From JANXQG01 sp964615095 (GTDB lineage Bacteria; Planctomycetota; Planctomycetia; Pirellulales; Thermoguttaceae), in NCBI GenBank assembly GCA_964615095.1, contig CAZTPX010000029.1, positions 1-64,000 on the forward strand: DNA of 64,000 nt. The letters are read 5' to 3'. The translations under genes were made by a program, and so were the position numbers. Positions 25,764 to 34,192 of the stretch are shown piece after piece (position 1 is the stretch's first letter; each line of letters opens with the position of its first letter). The notes below the pieces were generated by a model. That model was not told where the DNA came from. It saw nothing but the letters and a program-made list of their open reading frames with translations, and searched no databases.

Positions 25764-28526
25764 ATGAGCATGTGTACCCGATCCTTTGACCGTCTTCGAA
25801 CGCTGGTCGTTTCAGCGGTCCTTGCGTTCTGCCTTTTGGGGCCGTCGCTCGCCGACGCCCAGCCACCCCAGCCCGCGATCAAGTTTATCTTTCCGGCAGG
25901 AGGGCAGAGGGGAAAGTGCGTGGACGTGATCGTTAACGGTACGGGTCTTCAAGGCGCCGGCGCGGTACGCGTCAGCGGGGAAGGGGTTTCCGGGCGGGTG
26001 CTGAAAGTCGAGAACCCCAGCCTGCTCCGCATCGCGGTTACTATCGACCCGGACGCGACGGTCGGCGAGCGGGACCTGCGGGTCATGACGCCCGCGGGTG
26101 GCGTTTCCAATCGCTTCCGTTTTTTCGTGGGAGAGCTGCCGGAGATCAACGAGAAAGAGCCGAACTCCCTGAAAAGCCAGTCCCAGCGCCTGGAAACGCT
26201 GCCCATCGTGGTCAATGGCCAAATCCACCCCTCGGATACGGACTTCTTTCGCTTTGCCGCGAAAGCCGGAGAGACGCTGGTCTGCCACATCCAGGCGAGA
26301 GAGCTGTTGCCCTATATCGCGGACGCCGTCCCGGGTTGGCTGGAAACATGCTTGACTCTTTACGATGCGGGCGGCAAGGAGCTGGCGTCCGTAGGCCGCT
26401 TCCGTTTCAACCCCGACCCCCTGCTGATCTATCGCGTTCCCCAGGACGGAGAATACTTGATCGAAGTCAGGGACCTTTTTTATCGCGGCAGAGAGGATTT
26501 CGTTTACAGACTCAGCCTAGGCGCCTTCCCCTACATTACGGACATCTTCCCACTCGGCGGGCAGCGAGCTTCGGACTGTCCCATCGAGTTGTACGGCGCC
26601 AACTTGCCCATGCAGAGCACGAAGCTGGTGCTGCCGGGCGACAGCTCTCCCTTGCGCCTGGTGAGCTTGGGCCAAAACGGGCTGAACTCCAACGCCCTCC
26701 CATTCGCCGTAGGCGACCAGCGGGAAACGCGGGTCACTGAAGCGAACCAGTCCTTCGATCGGGCGAGCAGAATCGAGGCGCCCGTGACCCTCAACGGGCG
26801 TATCCGGCAGAGAGGAGAGGCCCATTATTTCCGCTTTGCCGTAAAGAGAGGGCAGCGGTACATCATGGAGGTTCAGGCCCGGCGTCTTGGCTCTCCGCTG
26901 GATTCCATCCTTACGCTGTTCAACTCGCAGGGCGGGCAGTTGGCGGAACAAGACGATACGGACATGGGTGATCCGCTTCTCACCCATCATGCCGACTCGC
27001 GCCTGGATTATACTTTTCCCGCGGACGGGGACTACGTTCTGAGGATTCAGGATGCCCAAGGCCGCGGGGGCGAAGAGTGTGCTTACAGGCTGCACATCGT
27101 TCCGCCACGGCCCGACTTTTCCCTGCGGACTGTGCCGGACAATCCGCGCCTGGGAGCAGCAGATTCGGTCGCGGTAACCGTGAAGGCCTTGCGCCAGGAT
27201 GGCTTTAACGGCCAGATCGACCTGAGCGTGCAGAATCTGCCCAAGGGTTTTGTCGCTAGCAAAGCGGTCATCCCGGCCGGCCAAAGCGAGACGCGACTGA
27301 CGCTCACGGCGCCTGCCGATGCGTCAGTCGGCCTCGGGTCGCCAACCATCGTGGGCGCCGCCACCCTCGGCGAACAAACGGCCGTCCGGCAAGCCGTCGC
27401 GGCCGAAGACCTCATGCAGGCATTTAGCCTCAGGCACGATGTTCCCACCAAGGAATTTCTAGTGGCGGTCATCGAGTCGCCCGACTTCACAGTGTCTACG
27501 AACATGCCGTCAACCGACGTGCGAGACGTTCGCCAAGAGAGTCAGGTTGTCGTGGTTGTGAAGGTCTCGCGCAAAGGACTCGAAGCCGCCATCGCGCGGG
27601 CCGAGGCCGCGAAGAAGGCTGCCGAGGGTGTACTGACTAAGGCCAAGCAAGGCAAACTGGCTGCGGACGAGAAGGCGGCCGCCGTCACCTTGGACCAGGC
27701 CAACAAGAGCCTCGACGCCGCCCGGCAGAAGGCCAAGCAGGAAATCAGGTTGACGGCGGATCCACTTCCCGGTGGCGTCACGTTCGCACCTGCGAACATA
27801 GCCCCCGATAAGAGCGAAGCCAAGCTGACGCTGGGCATCACCCCTCAGGCGCCGGTTGGGAGTCGGCAGAGCATTATCATCACCGGGAGCATGGGATTCG
27901 GCGACACCGCCACGGTCCACGTTGCACCTGCGCTTCCCATCAGGGTGATCGAGTCAGCCAAGGCTTTGCAGGCGGTCGCCGTCGCCAAGCGCCGACAGGC
28001 CAATGAGGCAAAGAAGAAGCTGGATGATCTGGTCGAAAAGCAGCAGAAGCCGGCGGAGGCCAGGCTGGCCACGGCCGCCCAGGCTGTGACTGCGGCCGCG
28101 ACGGACAAGGCCGCGACGGACAAAACCCTGGCGGAAGCGAGAGACGCCGCGGTCAAGGTGCAAACGACCCTGCAAGCGGCCGAGAAGGCGGCCAATGAGG
28201 CTGAGACGCAGGCCGCGGCCATTGCCAAGGATGCCGGCAAGTCTGCCGTTGAAAAGAAGAGGGTCGCAGAGGCAGCCGCCGCCGGGCGCAAGGCGGCGGC
28301 TGCGGCCAAGGCCGGCCTGGCCGAGGTCCAGAAAAAACAGCAGCAAGCGCAGACTCGCAGCGACGCGATGGCCAAGAAACTAGCCGAAGTCGAGGCCCAG
28401 AGAAAAGCTGTGGAGCAGGCCTTGGCCGAAATCAAGAACCAGGCATCTGCTGCCGGCACTCTTTACCTGCAAGCCGAGGCCACCGCCAAAGAGGCCGAAG
28501 TGGCAGCCGCCCAGGCCAAGTCCTAG
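25764..28526 (+). CDS. PPC-domain surface protein with coiled-coil tail
   Basis: 920 residues, ATG at 25764 behind GGGAGATG; signal peptide TLVVSAVLAFCLLGPSLADA. An IPT/TIG-like beta domain comes first (FIFPAGGQRGKCVDVIVNGTG), then two pre-peptidase C-terminal (PPC) domains, around residues 130-240 (GQIHPSDTDFFRFAAKAGET) and 355-445 (RIRQRGEAHYFRFAVKRGQR), then Ig-like regions. A coiled coil at about 603-662 and a long one from about 731 to the end are rich in Ala, Lys and Glu. The long one begins AVAKRRQANEAKKKLDDL, nearly the same as AAAKRQQANEAKKKQDDL in the first gene of this operon. That link suggests the two proteins bind each other outside the cell. No catalytic motif seen. Confidence 0.82.
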   Translation: MSMCTRSFDRLRTLVVSAVLAFCLLGPSLADAQPPQPAIKFIFPAGGQRGKCVDVIVNGTGLQGAGAVRVSGEGVSGRVLKVENPSLLRIAVTIDPDATVGERDLRVMTPAGGVSNRFRFFVGELPEINEKEPNSLKSQSQRLETLPIVVNGQIHPSDTDFFRFAAKAGETLVCHIQARELLPYIADAVPGWLETCLTLYDAGGKELASVGRFRFNPDPLLIYRVPQDGEYLIEVRDLFYRGREDFVYRLSLGAFPYITDIFPLGGQRASDCPIELYGANLPMQSTKLVLPGDSSPLRLVSLGQNGLNSNALPFAVGDQRETRVTEANQSFDRASRIEAPVTLNGRIRQRGEAHYFRFAVKRGQRYIMEVQARRLGSPLDSILTLFNSQGGQLAEQDDTDMGDPLLTHHADSRLDYTFPADGDYVLRIQDAQGRGGEECAYRLHIVPPRPDFSLRTVPDNPRLGAADSVAVTVKALRQDGFNGQIDLSVQNLPKGFVASKAVIPAGQSETRLTLTAPADASVGLGSPTIVGAATLGEQTAVRQAVAAEDLMQAFSLRHDVPTKEFLVAVIESPDFTVSTNMPSTDVRDVRQESQVVVVVKVSRKGLEAAIARAEAAKKAAEGVLTKAKQGKLAADEKAAAVTLDQANKSLDAARQKAKQEIRLTADPLPGGVTFAPANIAPDKSEAKLTLGITPQAPVGSRQSIIITGSMGFGDTATVHVAPALPIRVIESAKALQAVAVAKRRQANEAKKKLDDLVEKQQKPAEARLATAAQAVTAAATDKAATDKTLAEARDAAVKVQTTLQAAEKAANEAETQAAAIAKDAGKSAVEKKRVAEAAAAGRKAAAAAKAGLAEVQKKQQQAQTRSDAMAKKLAEVEAQRKAVEQALAEIKNQASAAGTLYLQAEATAKEAEVAAAQAKS

Positions 28527-28644
28527 AGAGCAAAGAAACGCTTTCTGACCTGCTTTCGTGCCGGGGTAATAATCTGGTCGTAGGAGAAACTCCGGGAAAG
28601 CGAAAGGGGGCGGCGGGACAACGTTTCTAATTGCCAATCCTGCG

Positions 28645-28669
28645 CCCCGCTGGGACAAGCCCAGCGGGG
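28645..28669. terminator. stem-loop after the DUF1501/PPC operon
   Basis: CCCCGCTGGG and CCCAGCGGGG flank a five-base ACAAG loop, a perfect 10-bp GC-rich stem 119 bases after the PPC gene stop and 93 bases before the convergent Gfo/Idh/MocA gene stop. There is no clean U-run, so a bidirectional terminator is likely but unproven; it could also be an interspersed palindrome. Confidence 0.45.
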
Positions 28670-28761
28670 GCGGGACTAAATCGAAAGCCCGCAAGCAGGC
28701 AGGGGTCGTCTTCTTCACACCGCTAAGTAGTTAACGCTTCAAAGCAAAGCGGTCCAAATCC

Positions 28762-29991
28762 TCAACTCTTCAATCCGCTCAGATCGACCTCCAGCCGCTT
28801 GTTCTCCTTAATCAACTCGTCCATGGTCAAGAGCGCGTTGCGGCGGGCGGCCTCGCGGCCAAGGATGCAAGTAAGTGTGCAGTCCACGCTCCGCTGGGCG
28901 GCCTCGTTGCCGAAGTCGCCTGCCAGCACCTTCTGGTAGAAAGCGGCAATGTTCCGCTTCGCGCCGGCCGCGTAGAGGTCTTCCACCGTCCCGCCGCCAA
29001 AATGCTTGGGTCCGCCGCGGACATAGGCCTTGCCCCAGTACGAAAGGCGGGCCGAGGCCAGCGTACCCTGGACCGAGCCTTGCAGAGAACCTTGATTCAA
29101 CCAATCGTGCGTAGTGCCTTTCACGCTGTGATGGTTCCACGTCAGGCCGTCGGCAAAGGCGTAGGTGATGAAGTAGCTATCCTGGGAGTCGCCGTGCGGA
29201 TCCTGGCGGCAGCGCATGCCGCGTCCAAAGGCCGAAACCGGTCGCCGGCCCAGCGCCCAGATCAGGGCGTCGATGGCATGGATGTCGTAGTTGCCGATGT
29301 AGCCGCAGCCCATGGCGTCGTCGTTGACCCAGATCAGGCCGGTCAGGCGGCTCTCGAGTGTCTTGCCGAGCGGCGGATCGCTGAAACCGCCGCCGCCACT
29401 GCAACCGATGGAGAAAACCATCTGCAAGTCGCCCAGCCCGCCTTCCTGCAACCGCTTCCGCACTTCGATATTCATGGGGTCGGTGGGCATCTGGTAATCG
29501 ACGAGAAAGACCCGCTTCTTTTCGGCGGCGGTCTTCCCCGACGCGCCGATCTTGAGCGTGCCGGGCACGTCGGCGGCGACCGGCTTGGCCATGTAGACGT
29601 GCAGGCCGGCCTCGACAGCCGCGGCGGCATGTTCCGGGAAGAAGTAGGGCGGCGTTTCCAGGATCACGGCCTCCACGCCGCTTTCGATCAGCCGCTTATA
29701 GGCCGACAGGCCGGAGAAACACTTGGCCTTGTCGGCGCCCAGCGACGTGCCGGTCTTTTCCGCCCGATCGGGAAAGTAGTCGGCGGCCGCCACAAATTCG
29801 TAGCCGCCATGTTCCTTGAAGAGCCCGGCGATCCAACTCCCCCGGCCACCGCATCCGATGATGCCCACTTTGAGCTTGCGGCCGATCTTCGCGGGCGCGG
29901 GAGCGGCTTGGACAGCGGTGGCCGTCAGGGCGATGCCGGCGGCCGTGGTTTGCAGGAATGTGCGACGGGGAATGCTATTCTCGTGGTTCAT
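28762..29991 (-). CDS. Gfo/Idh/MocA-family oxidoreductase with Tat signal
   Basis: 409 residues; ATG at 29991 with GAGG about ten bases upstream. Tat signal IPRRTFLQTTAAGIALTATA. The Rossmann domain has KVGIIGCGGRGSWIAGLF, then AAADYFPDRA, VILETPPYFFPEHA and the usual K-P pair in HVYMAKPVAADVPG. The substrate domain shows GCGYIGNYDIHAIDALIWAL, whose D-x-H-x-x-D resembles the catalytic helix of glucose-fructose oxidoreductase relatives. Exported members of this family are abundant in planctomycetes and act on sugars or inositols, mostly with unknown substrates. It is a single gene, convergent with the operon to its left. Confidence 0.88.
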   Translation of the reverse strand: MNHENSIPRRTFLQTTAAGIALTATAVQAAPAPAKIGRKLKVGIIGCGGRGSWIAGLFKEHGGYEFVAAADYFPDRAEKTGTSLGADKAKCFSGLSAYKRLIESGVEAVILETPPYFFPEHAAAAVEAGLHVYMAKPVAADVPGTLKIGASGKTAAEKKRVFLVDYQMPTDPMNIEVRKRLQEGGLGDLQMVFSIGCSGGGGFSDPPLGKTLESRLTGLIWVNDDAMGCGYIGNYDIHAIDALIWALGRRPVSAFGRGMRCRQDPHGDSQDSYFITYAFADGLTWNHHSVKGTTHDWLNQGSLQGSVQGTLASARLSYWGKAYVRGGPKHFGGGTVEDLYAAGAKRNIAAFYQKVLAGDFGNEAAQRSVDCTLTCILGREAARRNALLTMDELIKENKRLEVDLSGLKS

Positions 29992-30163
29992 GGTCGTACC
30001 TCAGTTGGAGTGAAGAATTTGGCGGGACAACGCCATTATTACGTCGCGCCACGTACGATGCAAGCACAGGCAGCAAGCACAGGCATCTAGCTCTCCCGGG
30101 CATGGCCCGTTAAACTACAGTTTGGCGAAATTGCCTTTGCTCGCCGTGGGAAGGACGCACCTG

Positions 30164-31645
30164 ATGAAACTTGAAGACCTGAAACTGCTCATCGCCGCCG
30201 GCAATCCGATCATTTCCATCACGACGCCGGACGAGCCGCGGGCCATGCATGCCGTACAGGAGGTCGCGCAGGCCACCGGGCTGCCCGTCTCGGTCTGGTC
30301 GCTTACCGAGGGCCTGCAGGCCTGCGGTATCGACCAGGTGCTGGTCGAGGCGGGCAAGCCGGCGGCGGCGCTCAAGTACGTCAAGGACGCGCCCCATCCG
30401 GCGATCTACGTCTTCAAAGACCTCGGACAGCATGCCCGCGAACCGCAAATCCTCCGTTACCTCCGCGACCTGTATTTTTCACCCGTCTCGCGCCTCTGGA
30501 CGCTCATCCTGCTGGACGCCATCGCCCCGCCCATGGAGATGCGCAGGTTGAGCCTGCCTTTTGAAATCGGCTGGCCCGACGAGGAGGAGATCCTGGCCAT
30601 TGTCAAAAGGACTTTCCAGGAGGCCCAGCAACGGAGCCTGCAGAAGGTGGAGTCGCGTCTCAATAAGTCGGAACTGGAACTGGCCGTGCAGAGCTTGCGC
30701 GGCTTGACCAGCGAAGAGATCGTCCGCGTGGTCTCCGAAGTGTTGTACAAGGACTACGTCTTGGACCGCGCCGGCCTGCCGCGACTGGTCGAGGCCAAGC
30801 GGACGCGCCTGGCGGCGACCGGCTGCCTGGAATCGATCGTGGCCGATGTCTCGCCCGATGAAATCGGCGGGCTGCGGAACTTGAAGCGGTGGTTGAACCT
30901 GCGGCACTGCGGTTTTTCCAGCCGGGCACAGGACTTCGGGCTGGAGCCGCCGCGGGGCATCCTCCTGCTGGGCGTGCAAGGCTGCGGCAAGAGCCTCTGC
31001 GCCAAGGTGGTCGCTTCGGCCTGGCGAATGCCGCTGGTGCGGATGGACCCCGGCGTGCTCTACCAGAAATTCGTGGGCGAGACCGAGGCTCGCCTGCGCG
31101 AGGCCCTGCAACAGGCCGAGGCCATGGCGCCGGTCGTGTTCTGGATCGACGAGATCGAGAAGGCCTTCGCCTCCATGAGCAGCGAATCGGCCGACGGCGG
31201 CCTCTCGCAACGCATGTTCGGCACGCTGCTAACCTGGATGCAGGACCACCGCCAGCCCATCTTCCTCATCGCCACGGCCAACGACATCGAGCGTCTACCG
31301 CCCGAGCTGATGCGGAAGGGCCGCTTCGACGAGATCTTCTTCGTCGACCTGCCCGGCGCGGACGAGCGCGACGCGATCTTCACGATCCATCTCCGCAAGC
31401 GAGGCAGAGAAAAGGCCGCCTTCGACATGGGGCGGCTGACGGCCGCAACCGAGAACTTTACCGGGGCCGAGATCGAGCAGGCGGTGGTCTCCGGACTGTA
31501 TGCGGCCTACGCCGAGAAGGTCGAGTGCGCGACCGAGCACATCGTTGCCGCCGCCAGCGTCACGCAGCCGATTGCGGTAGTGATGCGCGAGCGCGTCGAC
31601 AAGCTGCGGGCCTGGGCACACGGGCGGTGCGTGATGGCCGATTGA
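30164..31645 (+). CDS. Ycf46-like AAA ATPase
   Basis: 493 residues from ATG at 30164, preceded by GGGAAGGA; an upstream TTG at 30122 has no such site. The N-terminal 180 residues (LKLLIAAGNPIISITTPDEP, QILRYLRDLYFSPVSRLWTLILLD in two strands) are characteristic of Ycf46-type ATPases of cyanobacteria and plastids. The AAA module has Walker A GVQGCGKS at 270-277, Walker B VFWIDE with D329-E330, sensor-1 LIATAND, the arginine finger region MRKGRFDEIFFVDLP and a C-terminal helical lid (TENFTGAEIEQAVVSGL). Ycf46 in cyanobacteria is linked to carbon and photosynthesis control; here its role is unknown. Two small ORFs follow on the same strand. Confidence 0.88.
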   Translation: MKLEDLKLLIAAGNPIISITTPDEPRAMHAVQEVAQATGLPVSVWSLTEGLQACGIDQVLVEAGKPAAALKYVKDAPHPAIYVFKDLGQHAREPQILRYLRDLYFSPVSRLWTLILLDAIAPPMEMRRLSLPFEIGWPDEEEILAIVKRTFQEAQQRSLQKVESRLNKSELELAVQSLRGLTSEEIVRVVSEVLYKDYVLDRAGLPRLVEAKRTRLAATGCLESIVADVSPDEIGGLRNLKRWLNLRHCGFSSRAQDFGLEPPRGILLLGVQGCGKSLCAKVVASAWRMPLVRMDPGVLYQKFVGETEARLREALQQAEAMAPVVFWIDEIEKAFASMSSESADGGLSQRMFGTLLTWMQDHRQPIFLIATANDIERLPPELMRKGRFDEIFFVDLPGADERDAIFTIHLRKRGREKAAFDMGRLTAATENFTGAEIEQAVVSGLYAAYAEKVECATEHIVAAASVTQPIAVVMRERVDKLRAWAHGRCVMAD

Positions 31646-31693
31646 GGACTTGTAATCGCGCTGCCTTGAGCTAAACTAAAGTAGGCCCAGGTC

Positions 31694-31936
31694 TTGCAGC
31701 TCAAGATCGATTCCTACCGCGACCCGCGGCTGTACGCCGTGGCCATTGTGGCCGATCAATTGCGGCAGAGCCAGCAACCGCTGGTGCCTTCGCAATTGAT
31801 CAATTTCGCCGGCGGCGAGGGCGGGCAGGCCAGCATGCTCGGCGCCTTGCTGAGCTTGTTGACCACGGAGAAGCTGGGCATCGACGTCAATCCAAAGAAG
31901 CCGCCCGCCGCGCCGCCATCCGGCAAGACCGCGTAA
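31694..31936 (+). pseudogene. small ORF resembling a truncated C-terminus
   Basis: An 80-residue frame bounded upstream by a TAG at 31682. Its only early start is TTG at 31694 with no ribosome binding site. It reads LKIDSYRDPRLYAVAIVADQ, QSQQPLVPSQLINFAGG, GALLSLLTTEKLGID and a proline-rich tail. This resembles the C-terminal end of longer planctomycete proteins, possibly of the SPFH/band-7 type, so I read it as a 5'-deleted remnant rather than an independent gene. It ends 22 bases before the DUF3052 start, so it could have been the upstream gene of that unit. Confidence 0.35.
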
Positions 31937-31958
31937 TTCAAAGACAAGGAGCCGAAGC

Positions 31959-32342
31959 ATGTCGGACAAGAGTGTTGCCGAGAAACTGCTGATCAAGCCC
32001 GCGTACAAGGTCTTGCTGGTGAACCCGCCCAAAGGTTACCGCGCCTTGCTCGGCGAAGTTCCCAAGGGCGTGACCTTCTTGAAGGAAGCCGGTGAGGCAC
32101 TGGACCTGATCCAAGTCTTCGTCGCTTCGCGCAAGGAGCTTGAAGAGCAGTTGCCGCGATTGAAGCCACATCTGGCCCCCAAGGGACTGCTCTGGGTCAC
32201 GTATCACAAGGGAACTTCCAAGCAGAAATCGGACATCAACCGCGACAAAATCGCCACCTACGCCGGCACGATTGGCTTGCAGGCTGTGGCCATGATCTCC
32301 GTGGACGACGACTGGTCGGCGCTGCGATTGAAAGTTGTTTGA
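31959..32342 (+). CDS. DUF3052-family protein
   Basis: 127 residues; ATG at 31959 follows AAGGAG at 31947-31952. The sequence SVAEKLLIKPAYKVLLVNPP, LIQVFVASRKELEEQLPRLK and GLLWVTYHKGTSKQKSDINR followed by VAMISVDDDWSALRLKV matches the DUF3052 family: a compact alpha/beta domain in which a serine or threonine, a lysine and the terminal W-S-A-L-R-L-K segment are conserved. No catalytic role is known. In many genomes this protein is encoded alone or beside regulators. A long palindrome starts 15 bases after its stop. Confidence 0.8.
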   Translation: MSDKSVAEKLLIKPAYKVLLVNPPKGYRALLGEVPKGVTFLKEAGEALDLIQVFVASRKELEEQLPRLKPHLAPKGLLWVTYHKGTSKQKSDINRDKIATYAGTIGLQAVAMISVDDDWSALRLKVV

Positions 32343-32356
32343 GCAAGCGGGACGGC

Positions 32357-32436
32357 GTAGAGTGGGCCGAGTAACACGAGTCCCACCAGATTCCGTATCG
32401 AATCTGGTGGGACTCGTGTTACTCGGCCCACCCTAC
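32357..32436. repeat. 37-bp inverted repeat between convergent genes
   Basis: Arm 32357-32393 (starting GTAGAGTGGGCCGAGTAACA) pairs with 32400-32436 with a single mismatch and a six-base CGTATC loop. It lies between the convergent DUF3052 and sulfatase stops, so it can act as a bidirectional terminator. The GGTGGG/CCCACC content links it to the element at 13453-13517 and suggests a dispersed palindromic repeat family. Confidence 0.85.
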
Positions 32437-32453
32437 ACATTCGGCGCAGCCTG

Positions 32454-33980
32454 CTACCAATTCCGCGGCGGCCCGTCGACATCGTCGCGCGGTTGCTGCT
32501 CGGCGAACTCGTCGTTGTCCTGCAATTCCTTCTTCAAGCGATGGAGTTCCTTCTTCAGACCGGCGATCACGGCTGCCTGGGCCGGATCGCCGTAGATGTT
32601 GTGCAACTCCTGCGGATCGTGAACCAGGTCGTAACACTCCCACTGGTTTTTCTTCCAGAAATAGACGAGCTTGTGCGTTTCCGTCCGCAGGCCGTAATGG
32701 GCCCGCACGTTATGATCTCCCGGATCGTGGTAGTAGCGATAGTACCAGCTCTTGCGCCAATCGGCCGGATGTTCGCCGCGCAAGAGCGGCACGATGCTGC
32801 GGCCCTGCATGTCGCCCGGTACCGCCGCGCCGGCCATCTCCAGGAAGGTCGGCGCGAAATCGACGTTCAGGGCCATCGCCTTCGCCACGCTGCCCGGCCT
32901 GATCACGCCGGGCCAGCGGACCAGAAACGGCATGCGGATCGATTCCTCGTAAATGAACCGCTTATCGAACCAGCCGTGATCGCCCAGGAAAAAACCCTGG
33001 TCGCTGCTGTAGATCACCACGGTGTTCTGCGAGAGGCCAGTGTCGTCCAGGTATTTCAGCAGGCGGCCCATGTTGTCGTCGATCGAAGCGATGCAGCGGA
33101 GATAGTCCTTGATGAAACGTTGGTACTTCCACTTCAACAGTTCGTCGCCGCTGAGACCCGGCGGCGGGTCCATCTTGAGGTCGCTGCGGGTCAAGTGTTT
33201 ATCGATGGTCATGGTGGCCTCGCGGGCGGCGTCGGTACGGCTGGCATAGTTATCGCGCAGGGTCGGCGGCTCGGGAATGTCGCGATCGTCGTACATTGCC
33301 GCATGCTTGGCGTCGGGCTGCCAGTTGCGGTGCGGGGCCTTGTGATGACACATGATGAAGAACGGCTTGTCCTGCGGCCGCCGCTTGAGGGTCTCGATCG
33401 CCAGGTCGGTAATGATGTCGGTCACGTAGCCCTGGAAGACGTGCTTGCCCTGCGCGTCGAAAAAGGCGGGGTTGTGATAGACCCCCTGCCCCGGCAAGAT
33501 GATCCAGCGATCGAACCCTGTGGGCACGCTGCCCAGGTGCCACTTGCCGATCATGGCCGTGTAGTAGCCGGCGGCCTGCAAGTGCTTGGCCACAGTGGGC
33601 TGCGAGCCGTCGATGTGGTTAAACACGGGTACACCGTTCTTGTGGCTGTACTTGCCCGTAAGAATGCAGGCCCGGCTGGGCGTGCAAATCGAGTTCACGC
33701 AGAAGCAGTTTTCCAGCAGCAGGCCCTCGCGGGCAAGGCGGTCGAGGTTGGGCGTCTGATTGATTCGGCTGCCGTAGGCGCTGATGGCATGAGCGGCATG
33801 ATCGTCGGCCATGACATATAGGATGTTCGGCGGCATCGGTTTTTCGGCACCGGCGGCAATCCGGATTGCGATCATCGGCGCGGTCATAGCCAGAAGCGCA
33901 ACCGCAAGCGATCCGGAACGCAGCAATCGCAGGGCGACACGGCCAAGGCCGCAGACGAAACTGAAACGTGGACTGGACAT
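32454..33980 (-). CDS. arylsulfatase-type sulfatase
   Basis: 508 residues. ATG at 33980 is chosen because GGGGAG lies eight bases upstream and a hydrophobic export segment follows (LRLLRSGSLAVALLAMTAPM). The catalytic formylglycine signature is SICTPSRACILTGKY, in which the cysteine of CxPSR is modified. Metal ligands appear in NILYVMADDHAAHA near the N-terminus and in VVIYSSDQGFFLGDHGWFDKR. Further family segments are KWHLGSVPTGFDRW and KPFFIMCHHKAPHRNW. It would remove sulfate from a sugar or polysaccharide outside the cytoplasm. It is divergently arranged with the nitrilase-type gene across 212 bases. The nearest SUMF1-like gene in the window lacks the needed cysteine pair, so activation must come from elsewhere. 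Confidence 0.92.
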   Translation of the reverse strand: MSSPRFSFVCGLGRVALRLLRSGSLAVALLAMTAPMIAIRIAAGAEKPMPPNILYVMADDHAAHAISAYGSRINQTPNLDRLAREGLLLENCFCVNSICTPSRACILTGKYSHKNGVPVFNHIDGSQPTVAKHLQAAGYYTAMIGKWHLGSVPTGFDRWIILPGQGVYHNPAFFDAQGKHVFQGYVTDIITDLAIETLKRRPQDKPFFIMCHHKAPHRNWQPDAKHAAMYDDRDIPEPPTLRDNYASRTDAAREATMTIDKHLTRSDLKMDPPPGLSGDELLKWKYQRFIKDYLRCIASIDDNMGRLLKYLDDTGLSQNTVVIYSSDQGFFLGDHGWFDKRFIYEESIRMPFLVRWPGVIRPGSVAKAMALNVDFAPTFLEMAGAAVPGDMQGRSIVPLLRGEHPADWRKSWYYRYYHDPGDHNVRAHYGLRTETHKLVYFWKKNQWECYDLVHDPQELHNIYGDPAQAAVIAGLKKELHRLKKELQDNDEFAEQQPRDDVDGPPRNW

Positions 33981-34192
33981 GATGGAACTCCCCGGCAAGC
34001 TTGCGGTCTGTGGAAACAAACGCGCTCCCCAGAGTATCGCATCTTCCTCGTCGCCCGTCAAATGCACCGATCGCGTGAACCGCGTGCATGGAGGACGCTC
34101 CTTCGGCCTTCGTGGACGCGCGGGCAGAATCGTGGTAAGATCGATCCAGCTTCGACCGTCGTCGAGAAAACATCCCACTGGGACCCGCGATC

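Noticed and set aside
28645..28669. Riboswitch-like structure
   Set aside because: Only a simple stem-loop at a gene end, with no conserved aptamer sequence.
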